NCBI GenBank assembly: GCA_029279945.1
Contig: JAJUHK010000003.1
Coordinates: 62,001 to 126,000, forward strand
Length of the DNA: 64,000 nt
Direction: 5' to 3'
DNA from: Pseudidiomarina indica
GTDB taxonomy: Bacteria; Pseudomonadota; Gammaproteobacteria; Enterobacterales; Alteromonadaceae
The notes beneath the pieces were generated by a model. It was not told the DNA's origin and ran no database searches. It was given only the letters and a program-made list of their open reading frames with translations. Every line of letters begins with the position of its first letter. The first letter of the stretch is position 1. Below, piece after piece: positions 1 to 10,871 of the stretch. The position numbers and the translations under genes were made by a program.

Positions 1-1422
<1,422 letters not shown>

Positions 1423-1456
1423 AATATGCTACTCACTTGCTTATTCATTTTTATCG

Positions 1457-4400
1457 TTAGGACGCTTCTGTGAGCGCCACGGCCTCGTCAATATCAACTG
1501 CGACAAGCCGTGATACGCCGGCCTCTTGCATCGTTACCCCGGCTAGGTGCGATGCCATTTCCATTGCAATCTTATTATGGCTTATATAAATAAACTGCAC
1601 TGTTGCCGACATTTCCTCCACCAATCGACAGAACCGACCAACGTTTGCATCATCCAATGGGGCATCAACCTCGTCCAAGAGACAAAACGGAGCTGGGTTT
1701 AAACGAAAAATTGCAAACACCAATGATAAAGCGGTTAGCGCCTTTTCACCACCTGAAAGCAGGTGAATTGTACTATTTTTCTTGCCCGGTGGCCGTGCCA
1801 TGATGGTAACTCCGGTATCAAGAAGGTCGTCATCGGTTAATTCTAAGTAGGCACTGCCACCACCGAATACTTTAGGGAACAGTTCCTGCAAGCCTTGATT
1901 TACAGCATCAAACGTTGCTTTGAATCGTTGCCGTGTCTCCCGATCAATTTTACGGATAGCCGTCTCTAATGTTTCCAAAGAGGCAGTCAGGTCCTCATGT
2001 TGCTGATCGAGGTAAGTCTTGCGCTCGGCCAACACCTCTGCCTCTTCAATAGCGGCTAGATTAATTGCACCTAACCGTTGGACGGCTTGTTGAATCCGCT
2101 CCAATTCAGCGTGCCATTGTTTCTCATTAGCAGATTCCGATAATTGTTCCAGCACAGGTTTAAGCGGTTGTTGCATTTCATCGAGCACCGCTAACACGTG
2201 CCGCGACCGCTCTTGCAAGGTGACCAATTCCATTTGACTACTCTGCAATCGTGCACGAGCTTTATCAATCTGGCTTTGTACACCCTGCGCTCCAGTGCTT
2301 AATTCGCGCAATTGCGTTTCTAACTCACTGACTCGGTTTGCCCATTGTCGCCGTTCGTCATCCACCTGTTCACGTTGCTGGAGCAATTCATCAATTTGCA
2401 ATGCGAGTAGTTCCGCTTGCTCAGGATAGGATTCATCAGGGTGCTGTAAGGTAGCCATTTGTTCCTGCACCAACTCTAACTGTTGCTGTGTACGCTGAAT
2501 CAAGGCCGCCATATGTTGTTGCTGATGATGTAGCTGTTGCATCTGCATCAGCAACTGCTGATGTTGTTGCTGCGCTTGTTCTAAGGCTACACGAGCCTGC
2601 TGGCGTGCGGCAGTGAGCTGTTCACGACGTTGGTGCCAATCTTCTGGTGGTTGCTGCTGTTGTTGTGTCGTAAATAATTCTATTCGTTCAGCAACTTCTA
2701 ACAGTTGTACTTGCAGTGTTTCGCGTTGTTCAACCAAGTCAATCTGTTGCTGCTCAAGCTGGTTTTGGCGCACAAGTAGTTCAGTGTGTTGTTGCTGCTG
2801 CCAATGATACTTCTCTTGCAGACTTGCCAATTGTGCAGCACATTCTCGGTAATCTTGAACAAGCGCCTCACGTTGCTGTTGCAATTGTTCAAGCATCGTT
2901 TTGTGCTCATGTAACTGCTGCTGCCCTTGCATCAATACTTGTTCGAGTTCTGTCAACTCAGCGGTCACCTCAATTAGCTCCTGCTGCAGTGCTAATTGGC
3001 TATCATCCGCCTTCACTTGCGGTGCTTGATAACCGCTTAAACTCCACCATTGACCATCAGGATTAATGGTCGGCTGTTGTGGCAGCACCTGGTCGTTGTT
3101 AACCACTTCAACACAACGGGTTTCGCACAACAGTCCCCAACGTTGTAGCGGCCCTATGACTTGCGCTGCTAAGCTTTCGCTTGCCCCAATCTGTGCTTGT
3201 AGTACCACCAACTTGGCACCTAGGCTGTCGGGCCAATGTGATGGCGCATGGTCAATAACCCATGCGTCAAGCCAAGGAGAAGCAATCTGCTCGATGGCAA
3301 ACTGCCAGTGCGGCTGGCATTGCAATAAGTCGCGTACCTGCCCTAGCGGTTCAATGTGCTGATCAATCAGCCACTGTTTTACTTGGGCTGGCCAATCTTT
3401 GGCTTGTGCGGCTTGTAATAAATGCTGTAACGATGTTTGCCGTCCTAATAATCGTTGCTTACCCTGCTGCAGGTGGTCACGTTGTTCTAATAACTCTTCA
3501 TAGGTTTGTTCAGCAGCACTGACAGCTGCTTGGCTATCACTCAGTGCTTGTTGCAGTTGCTGTTGCCGTTGTTCGAGTTCATACAATCGCTGCTGTGCTT
3601 CTGCGTCGGTGAACTGCTGTTGTTGCTGTAACACAGTAACCAATTCATGCTCAATACGGGCTAGGTCGTCCTGCGTACGTTGGAGCTGGTGCTCGAGCTG
3701 CTGACGTTGCATCAGCACCTGCTGCAATTCCTCACGCTGGCGTTGCTGCGCATCTAAATAACGTTGATAGCCGTCTTGCCACTGCAACCAAGCGGCTTCT
3801 TGTTCTTCAAAATCAGTCTGTAATATCGCCAGCCGATGCGCTTCCTGATCTAAATCGGGCTGGAGCACTTCCTGCTGCTGCACCAATTCTTGTTGCTGCT
3901 CTTGATCGTGATGTAGTGTTTGCTGTAACTGTGATAATTCTGCCTGGAGTTGAGCGCGGCGTTGTTGCTGTTGTTGATGTTGTTGTTGAACCGATTGCAA
4001 CTCATGTTCACGACGGGTCAAATCGTTGCCGAGTTGATAGAACCGCTGTTGTATTGCATCGAGTTGTTCTTTGGCAGTGGTGATTTGCTCGCGTAACTCA
4101 ATCGTACCACGTTCACTACCACGTTGTTCGGCAATCCAACGTTCTAACTCGGCTTCTTGTTGTTGAATGGCAGCACGAACTTGTGTTGCTTGTTGTTCAT
4201 GCGCAAGCCACCGCAGCGCCTGCAATTCAGCTTTATACTTACGCTCTTGGGTCTTCAGTTCTTTATAGCGGCGTGCCGCTGCTGCTTGCCGTTGGAGTTT
4301 TTCAAGTTGGCTGCCTAACTCATCACGAACATCAGATAACCGATCTAAGTTATCCCGTGTCGTTTGAATACGCTGTTCGGTTTCGCGGCGCCGTTCTTTA

Positions 4401-4918
4401 TATTTTGAAATGCCTGCGGCTTCCTCAATAAAAACCCGTAATTCTTGCGGTTTCGATTCGATCAGCCGAGAAATCATGCCTTGCTCAATAATGGCATAGC
4501 TACGTGGCCCAAGACCGGTTCCGAGAAATAGATCGGTAATATCTCGACGGCGACATTTGGTTTGGTTGAGATAGTAATCAGAGCGACCATCGCGGGTAAC
4601 AACACGCTTTACTGATATTTCGGCATAGTTACTATATTCGCCTTGGATACGCCCAGAACTGTTATCAAAAACCAGTTCAACGCTGGCTTGAGAAACTGGT
4701 TTACGAGTACTTGAGCCGTTAAAAATAACGTCGGTCATGGCATCGCCGCGCAGGTTTTTTGCTGAGCTTTCACCCAGCACCCAACGCACCGCATCAATGA
4801 CGTTCGACTTGCCACAACCATTGGGACCAACCACACACGTCATTTGGTGCGGGAATGGTACTTTTGTGACATCGACAAACGATTTAAAACCAGCAAGCTT
4901 GATGTATTTAAGGCGCAT
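1457..4918 (-). CDS. smc: Chromosome segregation ATPase SMC
   Basis: Walker A (GPNGCGKSNVIDAVRWVLGE), long coiled coils, C-terminal signature LLSGGEKALTALSLVFAIF and Walker B (FCLLDEVDAPLDDANV). Confidence 0.96.
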   Translation of the reverse strand: MRLKYIKLAGFKSFVDVTKVPFPHQMTCVVGPNGCGKSNVIDAVRWVLGESSAKNLRGDAMTDVIFNGSSTRKPVSQASVELVFDNSSGRIQGEYSNYAEISVKRVVTRDGRSDYYLNQTKCRRRDITDLFLGTGLGPRSYAIIEQGMISRLIESKPQELRVFIEEAAGISKYKERRRETEQRIQTTRDNLDRLSDVRDELGSQLEKLQRQAAAARRYKELKTQERKYKAELQALRWLAHEQQATQVRAAIQQQEAELERWIAEQRGSERGTIELREQITTAKEQLDAIQQRFYQLGNDLTRREHELQSVQQQHQQQQQRRAQLQAELSQLQQTLHHDQEQQQELVQQQEVLQPDLDQEAHRLAILQTDFEEQEAAWLQWQDGYQRYLDAQQRQREELQQVLMQRQQLEHQLQRTQDDLARIEHELVTVLQQQQQFTDAEAQQRLYELEQRQQQLQQALSDSQAAVSAAEQTYEELLEQRDHLQQGKQRLLGRQTSLQHLLQAAQAKDWPAQVKQWLIDQHIEPLGQVRDLLQCQPHWQFAIEQIASPWLDAWVIDHAPSHWPDSLGAKLVVLQAQIGASESLAAQVIGPLQRWGLLCETRCVEVVNNDQVLPQQPTINPDGQWWSLSGYQAPQVKADDSQLALQQELIEVTAELTELEQVLMQGQQQLHEHKTMLEQLQQQREALVQDYRECAAQLASLQEKYHWQQQQHTELLVRQNQLEQQQIDLVEQRETLQVQLLEVAERIELFTTQQQQQPPEDWHQRREQLTAARQQARVALEQAQQQHQQLLMQMQQLHHQQQHMAALIQRTQQQLELVQEQMATLQHPDESYPEQAELLALQIDELLQQREQVDDERRQWANRVSELETQLRELSTGAQGVQSQIDKARARLQSSQMELVTLQERSRHVLAVLDEMQQPLKPVLEQLSESANEKQWHAELERIQQAVQRLGAINLAAIEEAEVLAERKTYLDQQHEDLTASLETLETAIRKIDRETRQRFKATFDAVNQGLQELFPKVFGGGSAYLELTDDDLLDTGVTIMARPPGKKNSTIHLLSGGEKALTALSLVFAIFRLNPAPFCLLDEVDAPLDDANVGRFCRLVEEMSATVQFIYISHNKIAMEMASHLAGVTMQEAGVSRLVAVDIDEAVALTEAS

Positions 4919-5045
4919 TTATAGTCGTTATCGTATAGCTACCAATAATGAAAACCATCTTGTTGATGAACAAGTTGACATTATCAGATAAATTGAGTTT
5001 TTGTAATAGCTTTACATAATCTATCCATTTCTCATAGGAATTCTC

Positions 5046-5792
5046 ATGCATCGAGTTCATGCGTTTGGTGGTACATACGTCAGTCGCGGAATTGAGTTAG
5101 CGTTTCAACCTGGGTTGCGCCGCTACGTTTTTATTCCATTACTCATCAACATACTGCTGTTTAGCGTCGCTATCTACTACTCATTCCATTATTTAGCAAA
5201 GGGAGTCGATGCTATCATTGCTTGGTTACCCAGTTATTTAACGTGGATCGAGCTGATTATTTGGCCCTTGGCGATCATCACGATATTACTGGTGGTGGCA
5301 CTCACCTTTACCAGTATCGCTAACCTTATCGCCGCACCATTTAACAGCTTATTGGCTGAGCAAGTGGAAATTCGATTAACCGGTGTGCCAGCGGTTGATG
5401 GTGGTATTCGCGGAGTTATTCGGGATATTCCACGCATACTATTGCGGGAAGGGCAGAAGATTATCTACATTATCCCACGCTTCATCGGGTTCGGGTTGTT
5501 ACTGTTATTTCTCCCTTTCATTGGTCAATTGTTGTGGTTTTTGTTCGGAGGCTGGATCATGACCATCCAATATGCTGATTATGCGTTTGACAACCATAAA
5601 GTGCCATTCAAAACCATGCGTCAGCAACTGTGGCACCATTCAGGTAAAAGCCTATCGTTCGGGTGCATCGTAGCAGTACTCACAAGTTTGCCGATTATCA
5701 ACTTATTACTCATTCCTATTGCCGTCTGTGGTGCTACGGCAATGTGGGTTGATCACTTCAAAACGAATACTGAAATAGTGCTCAAAAACTAA
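5046..5792 (+). CDS. cysZ: Sulfate transporter CysZ / EI24-domain membrane protein
   Basis: 248 aa multi-TM protein with RGIELAFQPGLRRYVFIPLLIN start; conserved position beside zipA/smc. Confidence 0.88.
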   Translation: MHRVHAFGGTYVSRGIELAFQPGLRRYVFIPLLINILLFSVAIYYSFHYLAKGVDAIIAWLPSYLTWIELIIWPLAIITILLVVALTFTSIANLIAAPFNSLLAEQVEIRLTGVPAVDGGIRGVIRDIPRILLREGQKIIYIIPRFIGFGLLLLFLPFIGQLLWFLFGGWIMTIQYADYAFDNHKVPFKTMRQQLWHHSGKSLSFGCIVAVLTSLPIINLLLIPIAVCGATAMWVDHFKTNTEIVLKN

Positions 5793-5841
5793 AGCGTGAT
5801 ATAATTTTCCCTCGAAAATTAAGCCATCACCCGAGCGTACT

Positions 5842-7197
5842 ATGACTGTCGAAAATTATACCCCTACCTCTAGCCAACCATCAGCTGCTGCCCGAATTGG
5901 CTTTGTCAGTTTGGGATGCCCCAAAAACCTCGTTGACTCAGAACGAATTCTTACCCAATTACGAACCGAAGGGTACGACATTGTTAACCATTATCATGAT
6001 GCCGATTTAGTGATCGTAAATACCTGTGGATTTATTGATTCTGCGGTACAAGAATCGCTGGATGCTATCGGTGAGGCGTTACATGAAAATGGTAAAGTTA
6101 TCGTCACAGGATGCTTAGGTGCCAAAGATGATGAGATTCGTGAAGTGCATCCTAACGTTCTCGCGATCACCGGTCCGCATGCTTATGAAGAAGTGATGGG
6201 CTACGTCCATCAATACGTTCCGAAGCCTAAACAAATTCCATTTGGTAACCTCGTGCCAGATACCGGCGTAAAATTAACCCCACGCCATTTTGCCTATTTA
6301 AAAATCTCTGAAGGTTGCAACCATCGTTGCACATTTTGCATTATTCCTTCGATGCGGGGCGATTTAATCAGCCGTCCCATTGGGGATGTACTCAATGAAG
6401 CACAGCGCTTAGCTAACGCGGGCGTTAAAGAGTTGTTGATTATCTCCCAAGATACCAGTGCATACGGTGTTGATGTCAAACATAAAACTGGGTTCTGGGA
6501 TGGTCAGCCCGTTAAAACCAGTATGTCCGCATTGTGTGAAGCTTTGGGCAAGTTGGGCATTTGGGTTCGATTGCATTATGTTTATCCATATTCAAGTGTG
6601 GATGACGTTATTCCGTTAATGGCAGCTGGGAAAATCCTTCCCTATTTAGATATTCCATTACAGCACGCCAATCAGCGTATTCTCAAATTGATGAAGCGCC
6701 CTGGTTCTGCTGAGCGCACCTTAGAGCGGATCCGTAAATGGCGAGAAATATGTCCAGATCTAACCATTCGCAGTACGTTTATTGTTGGTTTCCCGGGCGA
6801 AACCGACGCGGAGTTTGAAGAACTGTTACAGTTCTTACGCGACGCCCAGCTCGATCGTGTTGGCTGTTTCACCTATTCTGACGTGGAAGGGGCAAAAGCA
6901 AATGAGTTGCCAGATCCAGTGCCAGAACACGTGAAACAGGAACGCTACGCACGCTTCATGGAAGTGCAGCAAGAGATTAGCGCTGCTCGCTTACAAGCTA
7001 AAATTGGCTGCACATTGACCGTACTTATTGATGAAGTTGATGATGAAGGCGCTATTGGCCGAAGCTATGCAGATGCTCCTGAAATCGACGGTCTAGTCTA
7101 CTTAAATGGTGCAACCAATGTGAAACCTGGTGAGTTCGTACAAGTGCTTATTGAGCATGCTGACGAGTACGACTTATGGGGAACCATTACACCGTAG
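5842..7197 (+). CDS. rimO: Ribosomal protein S12 methylthiotransferase RimO
   Basis: [18 protein letters not shown]-terminus, radical [11 protein letters not shown] motif and C-terminal TRAM domain. Confidence 0.96.
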   Translation: MTVENYTPTSSQPSAAARIGFVSLGCPKNLVDSERILTQLRTEGYDIVNHYHDADLVIVNTCGFIDSAVQESLDAIGEALHENGKVIVTGCLGAKDDEIREVHPNVLAITGPHAYEEVMGYVHQYVPKPKQIPFGNLVPDTGVKLTPRHFAYLKISEGCNHRCTFCIIPSMRGDLISRPIGDVLNEAQRLANAGVKELLIISQDTSAYGVDVKHKTGFWDGQPVKTSMSALCEALGKLGIWVRLHYVYPYSSVDDVIPLMAAGKILPYLDIPLQHANQRILKLMKRPGSAERTLERIRKWREICPDLTIRSTFIVGFPGETDAEFEELLQFLRDAQLDRVGCFTYSDVEGAKANELPDPVPEHVKQERYARFMEVQQEISAARLQAKIGCTLTVLIDEVDDEGAIGRSYADAPEIDGLVYLNGATNVKPGEFVQVLIEHADEYDLWGTITP

Positions 7198-7222
7198 AGT
7201 TAACCAGCTGTCCGCTTCATTA

Positions 7223-7256
7223 AACCTCACATGACCATGCTATGTGAGGTTTTTTG
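7223..7256 (+). terminator. Rho-independent terminator downstream of rimO
   Basis: aacctcacat-gaccatgct-atgtgaggtt followed by a T run. Confidence 0.85.
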
Positions 7257-7257
7257 C

Positions 7258-7285
7258 TTGCCTTTATTTTTCCTGTCACTATTAT
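7258..7285 (+). promoter_or_regulatory. Candidate sigma70-type promoter for the rnk leader
   Basis: TTGCCT - 16 nt - TATTAT, located between the rimO terminator and the short leader ORF. Confidence 0.5.
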
Positions 7286-7310
7286 AAAGAAAGATTAACA
7301 CGAGGATATT

Positions 7311-7364
7311 ATGCTAAGTTTCACAAGCAAGCATACGATTACATCTCTAACCTTACCTCATTAA
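7311..7364 (+). CDS. Possible 17-aa leader peptide MLSFTSKHTITSLTLPH
   Basis: ATG preceded by GAGGA; stop codon abuts a GC-rich hairpin. No homology evidence is available. Confidence 0.3.
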   Translation: MLSFTSKHTITSLTLPH

Positions 7365-7390
7365 GCCGGGCGTAGTCGGATACGTCCGGC
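7365..7390. repeat. 10-bp-stem inverted repeat (gccgggcgta-gtcgga-tacgtccggc)
   Basis: Arms complementary apart from one G-T pair; no T tract on either side. Confidence 0.7.
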
Positions 7391-7496
7391 GCGTTTGGTT
7401 GCTTCAGCAAGTATAAAATCCCTATAACTTTACGTGATTCAGAATTCAACGACTGAAGTTTTGAGCATTGTTGTTAGCTTCGAGAGAGTTTGATAC

Positions 7497-7880
7497 ATGG
7501 AACAAAAACCAGAAATTATTATTACAAAAAGTGATTTGGCACAAATTGAAGCGTTGTTAGCTTCAACGAAACCATTACCTGATTCAGCCGATGCGTTGGA
7601 AGGTGAGTTAGCGCGCGCAACTGTCGTTGCTAATGATCAACTACCAGCAAATGTGGTCGCCATTGGTAGTGAAGTGACGTTTAAAATTATTGCCACCGGC
7701 GCAACCTTTACAAAAGTACTTTGTTTGCCCCACGAAGTTGCATCAGTGGAAGGCGGTATTTCAGTATTTGCACCAATTGGCACTGCTATTTTAGGCTTGT
7801 CTGAAGGGCAACAAATTGATTGGGATAGTCCCCGCGGGCAACAGCGTATAGAAATCATTAAGGTAGCGCACCAAGATTAA
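7497..7880 (+). CDS. rnk: Rnk / GreA-type C-terminal domain nucleoside diphosphate kinase regulator
   Basis: 127 aa; IGSEVTFK...SVFAPIGTAILGLSEGQQIDWDSPRG matches the GreA/Rnk C-terminal fold signature. Confidence 0.85.
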   Translation: MEQKPEIIITKSDLAQIEALLASTKPLPDSADALEGELARATVVANDQLPANVVAIGSEVTFKIIATGATFTKVLCLPHEVASVEGGISVFAPIGTAILGLSEGQQIDWDSPRGQQRIEIIKVAHQD

Positions 7881-7901
7881 AGTGCGCTACCAATACTGTT
7901 G

Positions 7902-9218
7902 TTAGTCACCGTCAGAGTCATCATTTTCTAATAGTTTACGATCAATTTGCTTGGTTGATTGAACCCCAAGCTTACGAAACCGCTCCACTCGCCGAACGAG
8001 GTTGCCACGCCCCGTAGATAGCTTATTGAGAGCTCCGTCATAGTGCTTTCGGACAGTTTCTAGTGACTGTCCGATGCGTTGTAAGTCTTCAACAAAACCC
8101 ACAAACTTATCATAAAGATTGGCTGCCTCATCAGCAATGGTTTGAGCGTTTTGGTTTTGATATTCGTATTGCCAAATATTATTTACGGTTCGCAATGCAA
8201 CTAATAAATTCGTCGGGCTTACCAACATAATATTGTTATCCAAAGCCAAACGGATCAGCTCTGGATCCCGGTCAACTGCAAGTAAAAAAGCAGGCTCAAT
8301 TGGAATAAACATCAACACGTAATCCAAGGTACGGATGCCATCAAGTTGTTGATAGTTTTTCTTTCCTAATCCTTTGATGTGCTGCCGTAATGAGTTCACA
8401 TGTTCATTGAGTGCTTGTTCTCGAGTAACCTCATCATCACTATTAAAGTAGCGCTCATAGGCTTGCAACGATACTTTAGAATCAATCACGACATCTTTAT
8501 TATTAGGCAAGTGAACTATTACATCCGGTTTAAAGGTTCGCCCCTCCGTATCTTTATGATGCGCTTGAGTATGGTATTCATGCCCCTCACGTAATCCAGA
8601 TTGTTTGAGGATACGTTCAAGCACAACTTCACCCCATGCACCTTGGGTTTTAGTGTCCCCCTTTAGCGCCCGTGTTAACGCTTCTGCTTCAGCCGCCATT
8701 TGTTGATTCAGTTCACGCAGTGAATTAACTTGAGCACTCAACTCTGAACGTTGCTTAAGCTCCTCAGTATATTGCTGTGTGACTTGTTGTTTGAATGCAT
8801 CAAGCTGCTGTTTGAATGGAGCTAAGGTTACTTCGAGCGTTTGTTTGCTAGCAGCTTGCAAACGCTCCGACTTTTGCTCAAAGATGTGTTGTGCGAGACG
8901 CTCAAATTCTTGTTTTAATCGCTCTTCACTACGTTCAAGAAGCTGTTGTTTTTCTGCTGCGCTTTCGAGCTTGGCAGATAACTCTGCTCGAACTGCAGCA
9001 TATTCGGCCTGTAACTTACTATAGTCAGTTTGCCACTGATGCGTAAGACGTTCCTGCGCTTGCAATCGCTCAATTAAATCTGCCCGAACTTGCTCATGCT
9101 GTGCTAGTTCTTGCTGCAATAAACGGCTACGCTGGCGAGCCAAAATACTGGCTACCCCGCCAGCGATTACTGCCGTCACTATGACGACAGCAAGCCATCC
9201 CCATAAACTATACATCAC
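7902..9218 (-). CDS. rmuC: DNA recombination protein RmuC
   Basis: N-terminal TM, coiled coil, then QGAWGEVVLERILKQSGLREGHEY...FKPDVIVHLPNNKDVVIDSKVSLQAYERY. Confidence 0.93.
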   Translation of the reverse strand: MMYSLWGWLAVVIVTAVIAGGVASILARQRSRLLQQELAQHEQVRADLIERLQAQERLTHQWQTDYSKLQAEYAAVRAELSAKLESAAEKQQLLERSEERLKQEFERLAQHIFEQKSERLQAASKQTLEVTLAPFKQQLDAFKQQVTQQYTEELKQRSELSAQVNSLRELNQQMAAEAEALTRALKGDTKTQGAWGEVVLERILKQSGLREGHEYHTQAHHKDTEGRTFKPDVIVHLPNNKDVVIDSKVSLQAYERYFNSDDEVTREQALNEHVNSLRQHIKGLGKKNYQQLDGIRTLDYVLMFIPIEPAFLLAVDRDPELIRLALDNNIMLVSPTNLLVALRTVNNIWQYEYQNQNAQTIADEAANLYDKFVGFVEDLQRIGQSLETVRKHYDGALNKLSTGRGNLVRRVERFRKLGVQSTKQIDRKLLENDDSDGD

Positions 9219-10719
9219 TGCCTTCCAGCTTTAATCGCCAAATTGCCGGCCCAGTTTCGTGGGCGTTATCGCCAGTGCTATCTACAGCAACTGTTACTGG
9301 CATATCTTCAACTTCAAACTCATAAATGGCTTCCATACCCAAATCCTCAAAGCCTACCACGCGTGCTTTCTTAATAGCTTTGGCAACGAGGTACGCAGCA
9401 CCTCCCACAGCCATTAAATATACTGCCTTGTGTTTTTTTATGCTTTCCACAGCAGCTGGACCGCGTTCTGCTTTACCGATCATTCCTAAAATGCCTGTTT
9501 GTTCTAGCATCATATCGGTAAATTTATCCATCCGCGTTGCTGTCGTTGGGCCGGCAGGCCCAACTGCTTCATCACCAATTGGATCAACCGGGCCTACGTA
9601 ATAGATAAACTTATTTGTAAAGTCGACGGGTAGCTGTTCACCACGCTCGAGCATGTCTTTAATCCGCTTATGTGCAGCATCACGCCCCGTTAACATCTTA
9701 CCGCTTAGTAAAATTGTTTCACCGGTTTTCCATGTCTCGATATCTGCTTGCGTGACCGTATCTAAATTCACTCGGCGTGCGTCATCACCCAGTTCAAATG
9801 TGATATCCGGCCAATCCGATAAGCGCGGCGGCTGCAAATCAGCTGGGCCTGAACCATCCAATGTAAAATGAACGTGACGCGTTGCGGCACAATTAGGAAT
9901 AAGGGTAACTGGCTTTGACGCCGCATGTGTTGGTGCGGATTTAATTTTCACATCCATCACCGTAGTGACACCACCAAGGCCTTGGGCGCCGATGCCTAAC
10001 TTATTCACTCGATGATAAATTTCTAACCGCAACTCTTCTTCAGCAGTTTGTGGCCCTCGCGCCAGCAGTTCCTGAATGTCCACTGGCTCCATGAGTGCTT
10101 CTTTTGCTAACACTGCTGACTTCTCGGCAGTACCACCAATACCCAATCCAATCATACCAGGTGGGCACCAGCCGGCCCCCAGCTTCGGCATGGTTTCAAC
10201 AACCCAGTCAGCAATACTATCACTTGGATTTAGCATCACCATCTTAGCCTTGTTTTCTGAACCACCCCCTTTAGCAGCAATCATTACTTCCACTTGATCA
10301 CCGGGAACCATGTCTATATGCACAACTGATGGTGTGTTATCACCTGTATTTTTCCGAACTCCAGCAGGATCTGCCACGATTGACGCTCGTAATGGGTTAT
10401 CTGGATTCAAGTAGGCTCGACGCGTTCCTTCGTCAACCATTTGCTGTACAGTCAGGTCAGTTTTATCCCACTGTACACCCATTCCAATTTTCACAAAGCA
10501 AGTTACGATTCCGGTATCTTGGCAAATCGGGCGATGCCCGTGGGCAGCCATTCGTGAGTTAGTTAGCACTTGTGCAATAGCATTTTTAGCGGCATCACTT
10601 TCTTCTCGATGGTAGGCAGTTTCAAGCGCCTTCACGAAATCTATCGGGTGATAATAAGAAATGTACTGCAATGCGTCTGCAATGCTATCAATAAAGTCTG
10701 CCTGACGAATAATAGCCAT
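9208..10719 (-). CDS. Class I (Fe-S) fumarate hydratase
   Basis: Full-length class I fumarase: RPICQDTGIVTCFVKIG, GGGSENKAKMVMLNPSD, GPVDPIGDEAVGPAGPTTATRMDKF. Start set at MAIIRQADFIDS within the ORF. Confidence 0.93.
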   Translation of the reverse strand: MAIIRQADFIDSIADALQYISYYHPIDFVKALETAYHREESDAAKNAIAQVLTNSRMAAHGHRPICQDTGIVTCFVKIGMGVQWDKTDLTVQQMVDEGTRRAYLNPDNPLRASIVADPAGVRKNTGDNTPSVVHIDMVPGDQVEVMIAAKGGGSENKAKMVMLNPSDSIADWVVETMPKLGAGWCPPGMIGLGIGGTAEKSAVLAKEALMEPVDIQELLARGPQTAEEELRLEIYHRVNKLGIGAQGLGGVTTVMDVKIKSAPTHAASKPVTLIPNCAATRHVHFTLDGSGPADLQPPRLSDWPDITFELGDDARRVNLDTVTQADIETWKTGETILLSGKMLTGRDAAHKRIKDMLERGEQLPVDFTNKFIYYVGPVDPIGDEAVGPAGPTTATRMDKFTDMMLEQTGILGMIGKAERGPAAVESIKKHKAVYLMAVGGAAYLVAKAIKKARVVGFEDLGMEAIYEFEVEDMPVTVAVDSTGDNAHETGPAIWRLKLEGSDV

Positions 10720-10871
10720 GAATACCTCGGACGTAACTGGAATCAAAATTTACATAGAATAAATGAATGTGGCTATCATAGCGTTTTGTCACTGATCTGA
10801 CTAGTTTCTAGGGTCATTATCACGCACCTTTATGCTATGCTGACAGTGAAAAAGAAAATGGAGTCTTTGCT

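Noticed and set aside
2613-2807. Cys-rich 64-aa ORF (CCCCCVV..., CCCCCQ) resembling a metal-binding peptide
   Set aside because: Artefact of reading the CAG/CAA-rich Gln tracts of smc on the opposite strand.
3541-4200. Repetitive ttgctgctg/ttgttg tracts, considered as a DNA repeat or CRISPR-like array
   Set aside because: They are in-frame Gln codons of the SMC coiled coil, with no constant repeat unit or spacers.
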